This document shows, in pieces, positions 1-7,377 of a DNA stretch of 64,000 nt. The stretch is from positions 1-64,000 of the forward strand of contig NZ_JASCOR010000004.1 in NCBI RefSeq assembly GCF_029959445.1, read 5' to 3'. Source of the DNA: Stenotrophomonas sp. PS02298 (lineage in GTDB: Bacteria > Pseudomonadota > Gammaproteobacteria > Xanthomonadales > Xanthomonadaceae). The position numbers and the translations under genes were made by a program. Every line of letters begins with the position of its first letter. Positions within the stretch are counted from its first letter, which is position 1. The notes beneath the pieces are model-generated. The model saw nothing but the letters and a program-made list of their open reading frames with translations. It was not told the DNA's origin and did not search any database.

Positions 1-61
1 AGCCATGCTCGGCAGGGGCTGTACACGGGTAAGGCCTCTGCCGAGCATGGCTCGGCACTAC
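1..61. repeat. GTAG-type REP (SMAG-like) pair, left copy cut by window edge
   Basis: Two inverted copies of a palindromic element. The right copy (34-61) ends in CTAC, so on the minus strand it starts GTAGTGCCGAGCCATGCTCGGC. The left copy (1-19) has the opposite orientation and lacks its GTAG end because the window begins there. The same unit occurs three times at 30736-30853. The GTAG start and the stem match REP elements known from Stenotrophomonas maltophilia. Confidence 0.85.
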
Positions 62-64
62 AGG

Positions 65-535
65 TCAGGTTTTCTTCGGCGATACCCACATCGCGATGCG
101 GGCCTGGAAGACCTCGATACCCTTGCTGTCGGTCACGCGCACGATTACTGGCAGGTCATAGCTCTCTTTCGCGCTGACGATGGGTGATTCCGGCATCGCT
201 ACCGCTGTCAGCACACCCAGCGCCTTGGCCTGGTACTTCACTTCCATGCCCTTGGGGATCCAGCGCATGTCAGCCGGCAGGCTGGCATCCACCATCACGC
301 CTCCGACCAGCTCGGCAAGATTGCACATCGCGATCGCATGCACCGTACCGATATGGTTGCTGATACGGCGGCGCTGGCGGATCACGCCTTCGCAACGACC
401 AGGTTCCAGTGCAGTGATGGTTGGCGAGATGCTGGCGAAGTAGGGTGCCTTGAAGCAGACCGCACGCGAGAACAGCCAGTTTCCTGCTGGCCAACGGGTG
501 AAGCGACGGTATAGCGAAAGCAAGGGCGCAGTCAT
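65..535 (-). CDS. DUF4442 / hotdog-fold thioesterase-like protein
   Basis: Protein of 156 aa. The order of features (aromatic N-terminus around LYRRFTRWPAGNWLFSR, then a central segment with HIGTVHAIAMCNLAE near the middle) fits the DUF4442 group of hotdog-fold proteins, related to acyl-CoA thioesterases. The HIG..HA..MCNLAE segment resembles the active-site helix of these folds. The ATG at 535 was chosen over an ATG 33 bases upstream because AGGA lies about 10 bases before it and the family starts here. It lies downstream of fadE on the same strand, about 19 bases after a probable fadE terminator, so it may depend on read-through. A role in acyl-CoA or fatty-acid turnover is inferred from neighbours; the substrate is unknown. 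Confidence 0.75.
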   Translation of the reverse strand: MTAPLLSLYRRFTRWPAGNWLFSRAVCFKAPYFASISPTITALEPGRCEGVIRQRRRISNHIGTVHAIAMCNLAELVGGVMVDASLPADMRWIPKGMEVKYQAKALGVLTAVAMPESPIVSAKESYDLPVIVRVTDSKGIEVFQARIAMWVSPKKT

Positions 536-553
536 GGCATGGTGTCCTGATAT

Positions 554-580
554 GAAAACGGCGGGCACAAGGCCCGCCGT
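554..580 (-). terminator. Rho-independent terminator after fadE
   Basis: Perfect 9-bp stem ACGGCGGGC / GCCCGCCGT (558-566 with 572-580) and a 5-base loop, followed on the minus strand by TTTT. It sits 20-odd bases after the fadE stop and only about 19 bases before the start of the next gene on the same strand. Confidence 0.8.
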
Positions 581-601
581 CGGTATTGCATGTGGATTGG
601 C

Positions 602-3082
602 TTATGCGGCCTGCTGCGGCTGCGGGCGCTGCTTGCCCGGCAGGTCGTAGTAGCCGGCCGAACGCAGTTCGTGCGGCTCGAAGTCGTCCACGGTGATGGT
701 GTCCATGGTGATCTCGCGCAGTTCTTCCAGCAGCTTGCGCTCGTCCTGGGTGATCACGCCCTCGGCCACGGCTTCGTCCAGCTGAGTGGCGAAGGTCAGT
801 GCTTCGATGCCCTTGGTCTTCAGCGCCTTGATGAACTTGCGTTCCACCGGCTCGGCCATGATCGCCTTGGACAGGTAGCTGTTGATGCGGCCACCCGGGT
901 TGTTCTCGCACGGGGTCAGGAACACGCCCTGGGCCAGACGGTCACGCGCTTCACCCGGGGCCATCAAGGTAGCGGCAACGCGGCGGCTCAGGCGATCGCC
1001 CGGGGCCTCGGCGCGACGGCCGAACGGGAAGATCAGTGCCCACATCAGCCAGCCGATCGGACGGATCGGGAAGTTGCGCAGCGCAGCCGACAGCGATTCC
1101 TCGATCTTGTGCACGCTGTCGTGGAAGGCCCAGGCCAGCAGCGGCTGGTCAGCGCTCGGTGCGCCTTCATCGTGGTAACGCTTGAGCATGGCGCTGGTCA
1201 TGTAGATGTGGCTGAGCACATCGCCCAGGCGACCGGACAGCGATTCCTTGAACTTGAGCTTGCCGCCCAGGGTCATCATCGAGATATCGGCCATCAGCGC
1301 CAGGTTGGCCGAGTAACGGTCGAGCTTGCGGAAGTAGCGGCGGGTGTAAGCGTCACCTGGGGCGGCACCGAAGCGCGCACCGGTCAGGCCGAACCACAGC
1401 GAACGCACGGCGTTGGAGATACCGAAGCGAACGTGGCCGAACAGCGCCTGGTCGAACTCACGCAGGCCGGCCTTGCGGTCTTCATCCTGCGCAGCCTTCA
1501 TTTCCTTCAGTACCCACGGGTGGCAGAGGATGGCGCCCTGGCCGAAGATCAGCAGCGAGCGGGTCATGATGTTGGCACCTTCCACCGTGATGGCGATCGG
1601 CGCGGCCTGCCAGCTGCGGCCGGCAAAGTTGCGCGGCCCGAGGATGATGCCCTTGCCGCCAATCACGTCCATCACATCGGAAATGACTTCGCGGCTCATG
1701 TTGGTGCAGTGGTACTTGGCGATCGCCGACGGCACCGACGGCACGTCGCCACGGTCAACCGCGGCAGCGGTGGCCTGTGACAGCGCGCTGATCTTGTACG
1801 CCTTGCCGCCGATGCGGGCCAGCGCTTCTTCCACGCCTTCGAAGCGACCGACCGAAAGGCCGAACTGCTTGCGGATGCGTGCATAGGCACCGGTCACCAC
1901 CGCGCCGGCCTTGGCACCGCCGGACGCGGTGGAGGGCAGGGTGATGGAGCGACCAACGGCCAGGCACTCGTTGAGCATGTTCCAGCCCAGGCCGCGCTTC
2001 TCGGCGCCGCCGATCAGCTGGCTCATCGGGATGAACACGTCCTTGCCGCGGATCGGGCCGTTCTGGAAGGTGGAGTTCAGCGGGAAGTGGCGGCGGCCGA
2101 TCTCCACGCCATCGGTGTCACGCGGCAGCAGTGCCAAGGTGATGCCGATGTCCTTGGTATCGCCGAGCAGGCCGTCCGGGTCGTACATGCGGAAGGCCAT
2201 GCCGATCAGGGTCGCGACCGGCGCCAGGGTGATGTAACGCTTGTCGAAGGTCAGCTTCAGGCCCAGCACTTCCTCGCCCTTCCACATGCCCTTGCAGACG
2301 ATGCCGAAGTCGGGAATCGAGGTGGCGTCGGAGCCTGCGAACGGGCCGGTCAGGCCGAAGCACGGCACTTCCTGGCCGATGGCCAGGCGCGGCAGGTAGT
2401 AATCCTTCTGCTCCTGGGTGCCGTAATGGTTGAGCAGTTCACCCGGGCCCAGGGAGTTGGGCACGCCAACGGTGGAGCTGACCACGCTCGATACCGATGC
2501 CAGCTTCTGGATCACCTTGTGGTGGGCCAGCGCACTGAAGCCCAGGCCGCCGTATTCCTTCGGGATGATCATGCCGAAGAACTTGTTCTTCTTGATGAAC
2601 TCCCACAGCTCCGGCGGCAGGTCGGCGTGGACGTGGGTGATCTCGAAGTCGTTGACCATCTTGCAGAGCTCTTCCACCGGGCCATCCATGAAGGCCTGTT
2701 CTTCGGCGGTGAGCTGCGGCTTGGGGTAGTTGAGCAGGATGTTCCAGTCCGGGTCGCCGGTGAACAGCTCGCCTTCAAAACCGACCGAGCCGGTTTCCAG
2801 GGCGATGCGCTCGGTCTTGGACAGCGGCGGCAGCACCTTGCGGAACACACCCATGAACGGTGCGGTGATCAGCGGCTTGCGCAGGAACGGCAGCAGCACC
2901 GGCACGCAGATCAGCGCAACGATGGCGGCGGCGACGATGATCGCGGTCTGGTTGACCCCGGCAAACCAGCAGATGGCCAGGGCCACCACGCTGATGACCG
3001 TCCATACGACGAGTCGCATGCGGTGGTAGGCAACAAAGGCACCTGCAAGCAGCAGGGCCAGGAAAGGTACGACGATGCTCAT
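602..3082 (-). CDS. fadE: Acyl-CoA dehydrogenase FadE
   Basis: Protein of 826 aa, close to the 814 aa of Escherichia coli FadE. It catalyses the first, FAD-dependent step of fatty-acid beta-oxidation. The N-terminus has two hydrophobic segments (about residues 3-60), then the acyl-CoA dehydrogenase core with LTGPFAGSDATSIPDFG (substrate/FAD region) and EGANIMTRSLLIFGQGA, where the Glu matches the catalytic base region of FadE proteins, then the C-terminal DUF1974 region. The start ATG overlaps the stop of the upstream hydrolase gene by four bases (ATGA), showing translational coupling. Both are probably controlled by the divergent TetR gene. Membrane-associated location is inferred from the N-terminal segments. 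Confidence 0.95.
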   Translation of the reverse strand: MSIVVPFLALLLAGAFVAYHRMRLVVWTVISVVALAICWFAGVNQTAIIVAAAIVALICVPVLLPFLRKPLITAPFMGVFRKVLPPLSKTERIALETGSVGFEGELFTGDPDWNILLNYPKPQLTAEEQAFMDGPVEELCKMVNDFEITHVHADLPPELWEFIKKNKFFGMIIPKEYGGLGFSALAHHKVIQKLASVSSVVSSTVGVPNSLGPGELLNHYGTQEQKDYYLPRLAIGQEVPCFGLTGPFAGSDATSIPDFGIVCKGMWKGEEVLGLKLTFDKRYITLAPVATLIGMAFRMYDPDGLLGDTKDIGITLALLPRDTDGVEIGRRHFPLNSTFQNGPIRGKDVFIPMSQLIGGAEKRGLGWNMLNECLAVGRSITLPSTASGGAKAGAVVTGAYARIRKQFGLSVGRFEGVEEALARIGGKAYKISALSQATAAAVDRGDVPSVPSAIAKYHCTNMSREVISDVMDVIGGKGIILGPRNFAGRSWQAAPIAITVEGANIMTRSLLIFGQGAILCHPWVLKEMKAAQDEDRKAGLREFDQALFGHVRFGISNAVRSLWFGLTGARFGAAPGDAYTRRYFRKLDRYSANLALMADISMMTLGGKLKFKESLSGRLGDVLSHIYMTSAMLKRYHDEGAPSADQPLLAWAFHDSVHKIEESLSAALRNFPIRPIGWLMWALIFPFGRRAEAPGDRLSRRVAATLMAPGEARDRLAQGVFLTPCENNPGGRINSYLSKAIMAEPVERKFIKALKTKGIEALTFATQLDEAVAEGVITQDERKLLEELREITMDTITVDDFEPHELRSAGYYDLPGKQRPQPQQAA

Positions 3083-3984
3083 GGACGTGCTCCGGTAACG
3101 TGCTCGGTTCGGGCGGACGCTGCGGAAGGCAGTGCGTCCAGATAGTTCAACACAGCGGCGGTAAACGCATTGTTGTCATCGCCGGCCACCATGTGGGTGG
3201 CGTGCGGCAGATGGACATGCTGTGCGTGTGGCACCAGCGCCATGAATTCTTCAACGGTCTGCGGCGAGACCAGGTCACTGCGGCCACCGCTGACCAGCAG
3301 CAGTGGGCATTGCACCTGGCGTGCGGCGTCGGCAATCACGCCTTGATGTTGTTCGCTGTCGCGCGCCAGCTCGTTGACCAGGCGCGGGTCCCAATGCCAG
3401 TTCCAGCGACCATCCTTGCCCGGTCGCAGCAACGCACGCAGCGCGTCTTCGCTCTTGCGTGGGCGGTGCGGCATATAGGCGGAGATGGTGTCGGCAGCGG
3501 CCTGCAACGAGGCGAAACCGTCCGGGTGCGCGCTCATGAAGGCAAGGATGCGCTCCACGCCGCTGGTTTCCCAGCGCGGGGTGATGTCCACCAGCACCAT
3601 CGCCGAGAACAGGCCCGGCCAGCGCGCTTCGGCCATCAGGCCAAACAGGCCGCCCATGGAAGCTGCGACCAATACCGGCGGCTGCGGCAGTTCGCCGGCT
3701 ACCACGATCAGGTCATCGGTGAACTGATCGCCGTGGTAGGGCAGATCGCTGGCATTCCAATCCGAATCGCCATGGCCGCGGGCGTCATAGCTGAGCGTGG
3801 CGTGGCCTTCGGCATTGAGCGTTTCTGCGGTTACGGTCCATGCGCCGCGGGTCTGGCCGAAGCCATGTGCGAACAGGATGCAGGGCTGTTTTCCGCTGGT
3901 TCTGGACGCGCCAAGGCCAGCGCCATGTGCGCCTTCCAGACGGATGTCTTCAGGGGATAGAGAGATTGGAGTTGGCGTAACCAT
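3079..3984 (-). CDS. Alpha/beta hydrolase in the fadE operon
   Basis: Protein of 301 aa with a canonical alpha/beta hydrolase layout: oxyanion-hole motif HGFGQ near residue 40, DARGHGDSDW, a nucleophile elbow written AASMGG (Ala in place of the usual first Gly), and a late HATHMVAGDD carrying the probable catalytic His. No signal peptide, so cytoplasmic. It overlaps fadE by four bases, and a divergent TetR regulator is 164 bases away. The ATG at 3984 lies inside a palindromic operator and has no good ribosome binding site, but a TTGACA/TACCAT promoter places the transcription start next to the ATG, so the mRNA may be leaderless. Esterase or thioesterase activity on fatty-acid derivatives is an inference from context. 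Confidence 0.85.
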   Translation of the reverse strand: MVTPTPISLSPEDIRLEGAHGAGLGASRTSGKQPCILFAHGFGQTRGAWTVTAETLNAEGHATLSYDARGHGDSDWNASDLPYHGDQFTDDLIVVAGELPQPPVLVAASMGGLFGLMAEARWPGLFSAMVLVDITPRWETSGVERILAFMSAHPDGFASLQAAADTISAYMPHRPRKSEDALRALLRPGKDGRWNWHWDPRLVNELARDSEQHQGVIADAARQVQCPLLLVSGGRSDLVSPQTVEEFMALVPHAQHVHLPHATHMVAGDDNNAFTAAVLNYLDALPSAASARTEHVTGARP

Positions 3985-3998
3985 ACCTGATGGTATGG
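3981..3998. promoter_or_regulatory. Palindromic operator 1, probable TetR site
   Basis: CCATACCTGATGGTATGG: perfect 7-base arms CCATACC/GGTATGG around TGAT. It covers the -10 box and the start codon of the hydrolase gene. Binding by the divergent TetR protein is inferred from position and symmetry. Confidence 0.65.
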
Positions 3999-4019
3999 AA
4001 TGGCTCGAATGACTGTCAA
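3990..4019 (-). promoter_or_regulatory. Sigma70-type promoter of hydrolase-fadE operon (probably leaderless)
   Basis: Read on the minus strand: -35 TTGACA (4014-4019, perfect), 18-base spacer, -10 TACCAT (3990-3995, 4/6). The predicted transcription start is about 3983-3984, the first base of the hydrolase ATG. Both flanking palindromes overlap this promoter, one over the -10 and one over the -35. Confidence 0.6.
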
Positions 4020-4034
4020 TACCTATGGGTATGG
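4017..4034. promoter_or_regulatory. Palindromic operator 2, probable TetR site
   Basis: CAATACCTATGGGTATGG: the same 7-4-7 layout as operator 1 with one changed base in the left arm. Centre-to-centre distance to operator 1 is 36 bases. It overlaps the -35 hexamer of the hydrolase promoter. Confidence 0.6.
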
Positions 4035-4148
4035 AAATGCTGAGTGGGGAGGATGAGGGCGTCGGACCTGATCATTTATTTGCCAGATTGTCCGTATTTT
4101 ATTGCCCACATACTGCAACCAGTCCCCGCCGTATGGTTAAATCTGCCC

Positions 4149-4751
4149 ATGAACGATTCTTCAGATTCCAGCACCGAGTCCCGCAGCACGCGGAACAGCC
4201 GCCTGAGCGCGGATGACTGGGCGCAAGCGGCCTTGGACCTGATCGCTGAACAGGGTGTGGGTGCGGTCGCGGTCGAGCCGCTGGCGCGTCGCCTTGGCGT
4301 GACCAAGGGCAGCTTCTATTGGCATTTCCCCTCGCGCGACGCGCTGTTGCAGGCGGCCCTGGAGCGCTGGGAAGTCGTCGAGCAGCAGCAGGTTTTCGGC
4401 AGCCTGGAAGAGGTGCCCGATCCGCGCACCCGTCTGCGCGCGCTGTTCCAGCTGGTCGCGCATGAAGTCACTCCGCACGTCATCTACAGCGAACTACTGA
4501 AGGCCCTGGACAACCCGATGGTGCGTCCGGTCATTGATCGCGTCTCGCAGCGACGCATGGAATACCTGATCGCCTCGTTCCGCCAGGCCGGTCTGAGTTC
4601 CACTGATGCGCGCCATCGTGCACGCCTGGCCTATGCGGCCTATGTCGGCTTCCTGCAGCTGTCGCTGCAGCTGCAGCAGCCCAAGCAGGCCCGAGAGGAT
4701 TTCGAGGCCTATGTCGAGCACGTGATCGAGACGTTGATTCCGAACGGCTGA
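4149..4751 (+). CDS. TetR/AcrR-family transcriptional regulator
   Basis: Protein of 200 aa. An N-terminal helix-turn-helix is clear at residues about 15-65 (LSADDWAQAALDLIAEQGVG, then LARRLGVTKGSFYWHFPSRD), followed by a helical ligand-binding domain. The ATG at 4149 was preferred to a GTG at 4044 because TetR proteins usually have a short tail before the HTH; no clear ribosome binding site separates these. It is divergent from the hydrolase-fadE operon and two near-identical palindromes lie between them, so it probably represses that operon and responds to a fatty acyl-CoA or related compound. The ligand is inferred. The downstream sulfotransferase gene starts one base after its stop. Confidence 0.9.
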   Translation: MNDSSDSSTESRSTRNSRLSADDWAQAALDLIAEQGVGAVAVEPLARRLGVTKGSFYWHFPSRDALLQAALERWEVVEQQQVFGSLEEVPDPRTRLRALFQLVAHEVTPHVIYSELLKALDNPMVRPVIDRVSQRRMEYLIASFRQAGLSSTDARHRARLAYAAYVGFLQLSLQLQQPKQAREDFEAYVEHVIETLIPNG

Positions 4752-4752
4752 G

Positions 4753-6555
4753 GTGTTGTCGGCGGATAGGGAGGGTTTGTATATCGAAAAGCTCTTGAGA
4801 CAGGTGCGTGCAGCCTTGTCGCGCAATGATCGACAGTGCGTACATGCTTTGCTTCAGCAACTGCTGACGGCGGCGCCTGCAGACCCGCGGGTCCATGAGT
4901 TGGCAGCTGTGCATTACCTGAAGACAGGTGATCGTGCGGTGGCGATGGAGCACCTGGGGGCGACGCTCGGCGCGCCCGACGTGGATGCAGATTTGTTGTG
5001 CGATCTGGCGAGAGTTGCTCATGGTGCTGGTGAGTTGTTCATTGCCCAGCAGTTGCTTGAGCGCGCCGTAAACGAGAAGCCTGAGAGTGCCATGGGCTGG
5101 TGGCTGTTGGCTTATGTCCATGCGGGCCGCAAGCAGTGGGGCATGGCACTGGGCACCATGCGTAAAGCGCATGCGCTTGATCCGGACAATGCGGATCTGC
5201 TTGAGAAGCTGGTGGATCTGGAGCTTGACCATGGAGCGCCGAGGCAGTCACTTGCTGCCCTGCAGCGGTGGGCCGAGTTGAGACCGCTGCAGGTCGATGC
5301 TCAGCTTAAGCTGGGGGTGATATTGGGGCGGCTGTCGCGCCATGCGTTGGCAGCCGAACATTATCAGCGAGCTATCTCGCGAATCCCGGATGCGCCCGAC
5401 CTCTGGATGGCGCTGGGTCAGTCCTTCGAGTATCTCGGGCGTTCCGACGAGAGCGCGTCCGCTTATAACCACGCAAGGATGCTGCGCCCGAATTGGGCCC
5501 TGCCTGTGGCTGGATTGTTGGGTTTGAGCCGTCGCAAGGCCGATGCAGGGCTCTGGCAAGATGCTCGCAATCTGCTCGCAGGCGACGCATTGAGCGATGG
5601 TGATCGGGCCATCCTGGGGTATGAGCTTGGAAAGTCGTTGGATTCAAATGCGCAGTCGGCGGAGGCGATGGCCATGTGGGAGATGGCAAATGCCTCCCGC
5701 CAGCGACAAATAGGTGCGTTTGATCCGCAGGCGTTGGAAAGCCTTGTGTCCGCAACAGAGGCTGCATTCGCGCAAGGCGTCGACTGGCCGAAAGTGTCCT
5801 CGTCGGTGCCCCCGTCTGGTGTGGTGCTGATCGTGGGTATGCCGCGTAGTGGAACCACATTGGTGGAGCAGATCATCAATGCGCATCCACTGGCGCATGG
5901 CGCCGGAGAGCTGCTAGATCTGACATTGATGGCCAATGGCCTGGATCTGGAAGGATCTCACTGGCCGGAAGCTGGACGTTTGCAGTTGGCTGAAGGTCGG
6001 CGCGCTAAGCTCCGTGATCAGTACTTGCAGTCACTGCGGGCTCGTGCCGATGAGCACGCACGGTTGTTCGTAGACAAAGCGCCGTTGAACTTCTTTTTCC
6101 TGGGGCTTGCGGCGCAGCTGTTTCCCGATGCGAGGGTGATCTGGTGCAGGCGCAATCCCTGCGATGTCGCGGTTTCGATATTTGGTGAAAATTTTTCGCT
6201 TGATGCGCCATTTGCGACCAGTTGGGAAGGGATCGCTGATTACATGGTGGCGGAAACGAGGTTGATGGAGCTCTGGCGTCGCACTCTGCCGTTGCCTGTT
6301 CTGGAGCTTGATTATCAGGCCATGGTTAATCAGCCGGTCTCGCAGTCGCAACGTTTGATCGAGTTCCTGGGGTTGCGGTGGGATGCTGCCTGTCTGGAGT
6401 TTCATTCTTCCGGCGCAGTGGTGCAGACTCCCAGTCGATGGCAGGTTCGCCAACCCGTCAATCGGCGTTCGGTTGGCCGCTGGCAAGTGCACGCCGACGC
6501 CATGACGGCCTTCATCGCGCGGGCGCGGTCGCTGCAACTGGATGGCGTGCAGTAA
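4753..6555 (+). CDS. TPR-repeat sulfotransferase
   Basis: Protein of 600 aa. The first half (about residues 10-330) is a series of TPR-like helical pairs with recurrent Ala/Gly/Leu spacing. The second half is a Sulfotransfer_3-type domain: the 5'-phosphosulfate loop VVLIVGMPRSGTTLVEQI begins at residue 357, and a 3'-phosphate-binding segment RVIWCRRNPCDVAVSIF follows. This layout is shared by bacterial TPR sulfotransferases related to tyrosylprotein sulfotransferases, which use PAPS as donor. The acceptor is unknown. The listed start is GTG at 4753, one base after the tetR stop; TTG at 4777 with GGGAGG just upstream is an alternative. The gene looks less GC-rich than its neighbours, with many TTG, GAT and TTT codons, a possible sign of transfer. 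Confidence 0.85.
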   Translation: MLSADREGLYIEKLLRQVRAALSRNDRQCVHALLQQLLTAAPADPRVHELAAVHYLKTGDRAVAMEHLGATLGAPDVDADLLCDLARVAHGAGELFIAQQLLERAVNEKPESAMGWWLLAYVHAGRKQWGMALGTMRKAHALDPDNADLLEKLVDLELDHGAPRQSLAALQRWAELRPLQVDAQLKLGVILGRLSRHALAAEHYQRAISRIPDAPDLWMALGQSFEYLGRSDESASAYNHARMLRPNWALPVAGLLGLSRRKADAGLWQDARNLLAGDALSDGDRAILGYELGKSLDSNAQSAEAMAMWEMANASRQRQIGAFDPQALESLVSATEAAFAQGVDWPKVSSSVPPSGVVLIVGMPRSGTTLVEQIINAHPLAHGAGELLDLTLMANGLDLEGSHWPEAGRLQLAEGRRAKLRDQYLQSLRARADEHARLFVDKAPLNFFFLGLAAQLFPDARVIWCRRNPCDVAVSIFGENFSLDAPFATSWEGIADYMVAETRLMELWRRTLPLPVLELDYQAMVNQPVSQSQRLIEFLGLRWDAACLEFHSSGAVVQTPSRWQVRQPVNRRSVGRWQVHADAMTAFIARARSLQLDGVQ

Positions 6556-6819
6556 GCGCCGTCGCTGCAAGTGTTGGCGCTGATCCGCGTGAGTGATCAA
6601 ATGCTGGACCCGGATCGGAGACACTTGGCTGAAAGTGCCACGTGGATCGGTTTTGCTGACGTTGTTCGATGGGCGTGGTCTTGAATATGCCCCGTGGATA
6701 TCAAGTGCTTTGTTTCGCATGGGTTGGCTGCCACGCAGGATCAGCTGGCGGTCTTCCCGGGTGAGGAGACGTTGTTTGCTGGCGCGACGCAGCACCGGCT
6801 GCGTCCACCAGAAGCCGGG

Positions 6820-7293
6820 TCAATTGGTAGTTTTCATCGTTCTACGGGCGCGGGTCATGTCATCCTGCGCGGTGTTGCGTTGGCGCCGCCGCTCGGCCAC
6901 TGTCATGCAATGATTGTCGGCCAATCTGCTGCCAACGGCTTTCTCGCGACGGCAGATCAGGCGGCTATCTTCGCCTGCATCAGACAATATGCTGTTGATC
7001 AGGCTTTGATCGTTGAACACCGCTACGCGGCTGCTTTCCGGGAGCTCGGAGAGCTTTTCTCCATTGTTCCCTGCGTTGTGTCCGATACGCTCCAGTGCAT
7101 TCAGCACCGAATCCTTGTTCTGAGAGGATATTTCCGAGTACTTTTCGCCGCGCAGATCGTCGAGGATTTTCTGGCGTTGTTCGGCAAACGGTTGATGGAC
7201 GTCAATCGCGGTATCGCGTTGGGCTGCGGCCTCAGTGCACACGAAAAAAAGCAGGCTGGCAGCAATTGCCAAAGGTTTCTTCAGGTGGGTCAT
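6820..7293 (-). CDS. Small exported protein of unknown function
   Basis: Protein of 157 aa. It begins with a clear signal peptide (MTHLKKPLAIAASLLFFVCTEAAAQ; cleavage expected after AAAQ or AAA). The mature part is charged and ends in a conserved-looking cluster ICRREKAVGSRLADNHC followed by MTVAERRRQR; two Cys in that spacing are seen in other short exported xanthomonad proteins I have met, but I do not know a function. The ATG at 7293 was chosen because GGAG lies six bases upstream. It lies 18 bases beyond the terminator of the TonB receptor gene on the same strand, leaving no room for its own promoter there. Confidence 0.7.
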   Translation of the reverse strand: MTHLKKPLAIAASLLFFVCTEAAAQRDTAIDVHQPFAEQRQKILDDLRGEKYSEISSQNKDSVLNALERIGHNAGNNGEKLSELPESSRVAVFNDQSLINSILSDAGEDSRLICRREKAVGSRLADNHCMTVAERRRQRNTAQDDMTRARRTMKTTN

Positions 7294-7310
7294 ATCCAGC
7301 TCCATTGGGT

Positions 7311-7341
7311 AAAAAGATGGCCCGGTATCCGGGCCATCTTT
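7311..7341 (-). terminator. Rho-independent terminator after the TonB receptor gene
   Basis: Perfect 13-bp stem AAAGATGGCCCGG / CCGGGCCATCTTT with a 3-base loop, followed on the minus strand by a run of T. It is 37 bases after the receptor stop codon. Confidence 0.9.
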
Positions 7342-7377
7342 CGAGGCTTTACTTAACTGAGAGAACTCAGCGGTTCA

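Noticed and set aside
602-1780. Long plus-strand reading frames opposite fadE (for example 590-1780 and 2087-3145)
   Set aside because: They are antisense to a clear fadE gene, have low-complexity composition typical of high-GC shadow frames, and show no domain.
6556-6819. Gene in the gap after the sulfotransferase (for example 6593-6913)
   Set aside because: No start signal, domain or sensible composition; I see nothing in this 264-base stretch.
6694-7356. 220-codon plus-strand frame
   Set aside because: It is antisense to the exported protein at 6820-7293, which has a signal peptide and ribosome binding site, and to the receptor terminator; no domain or start signal was seen.
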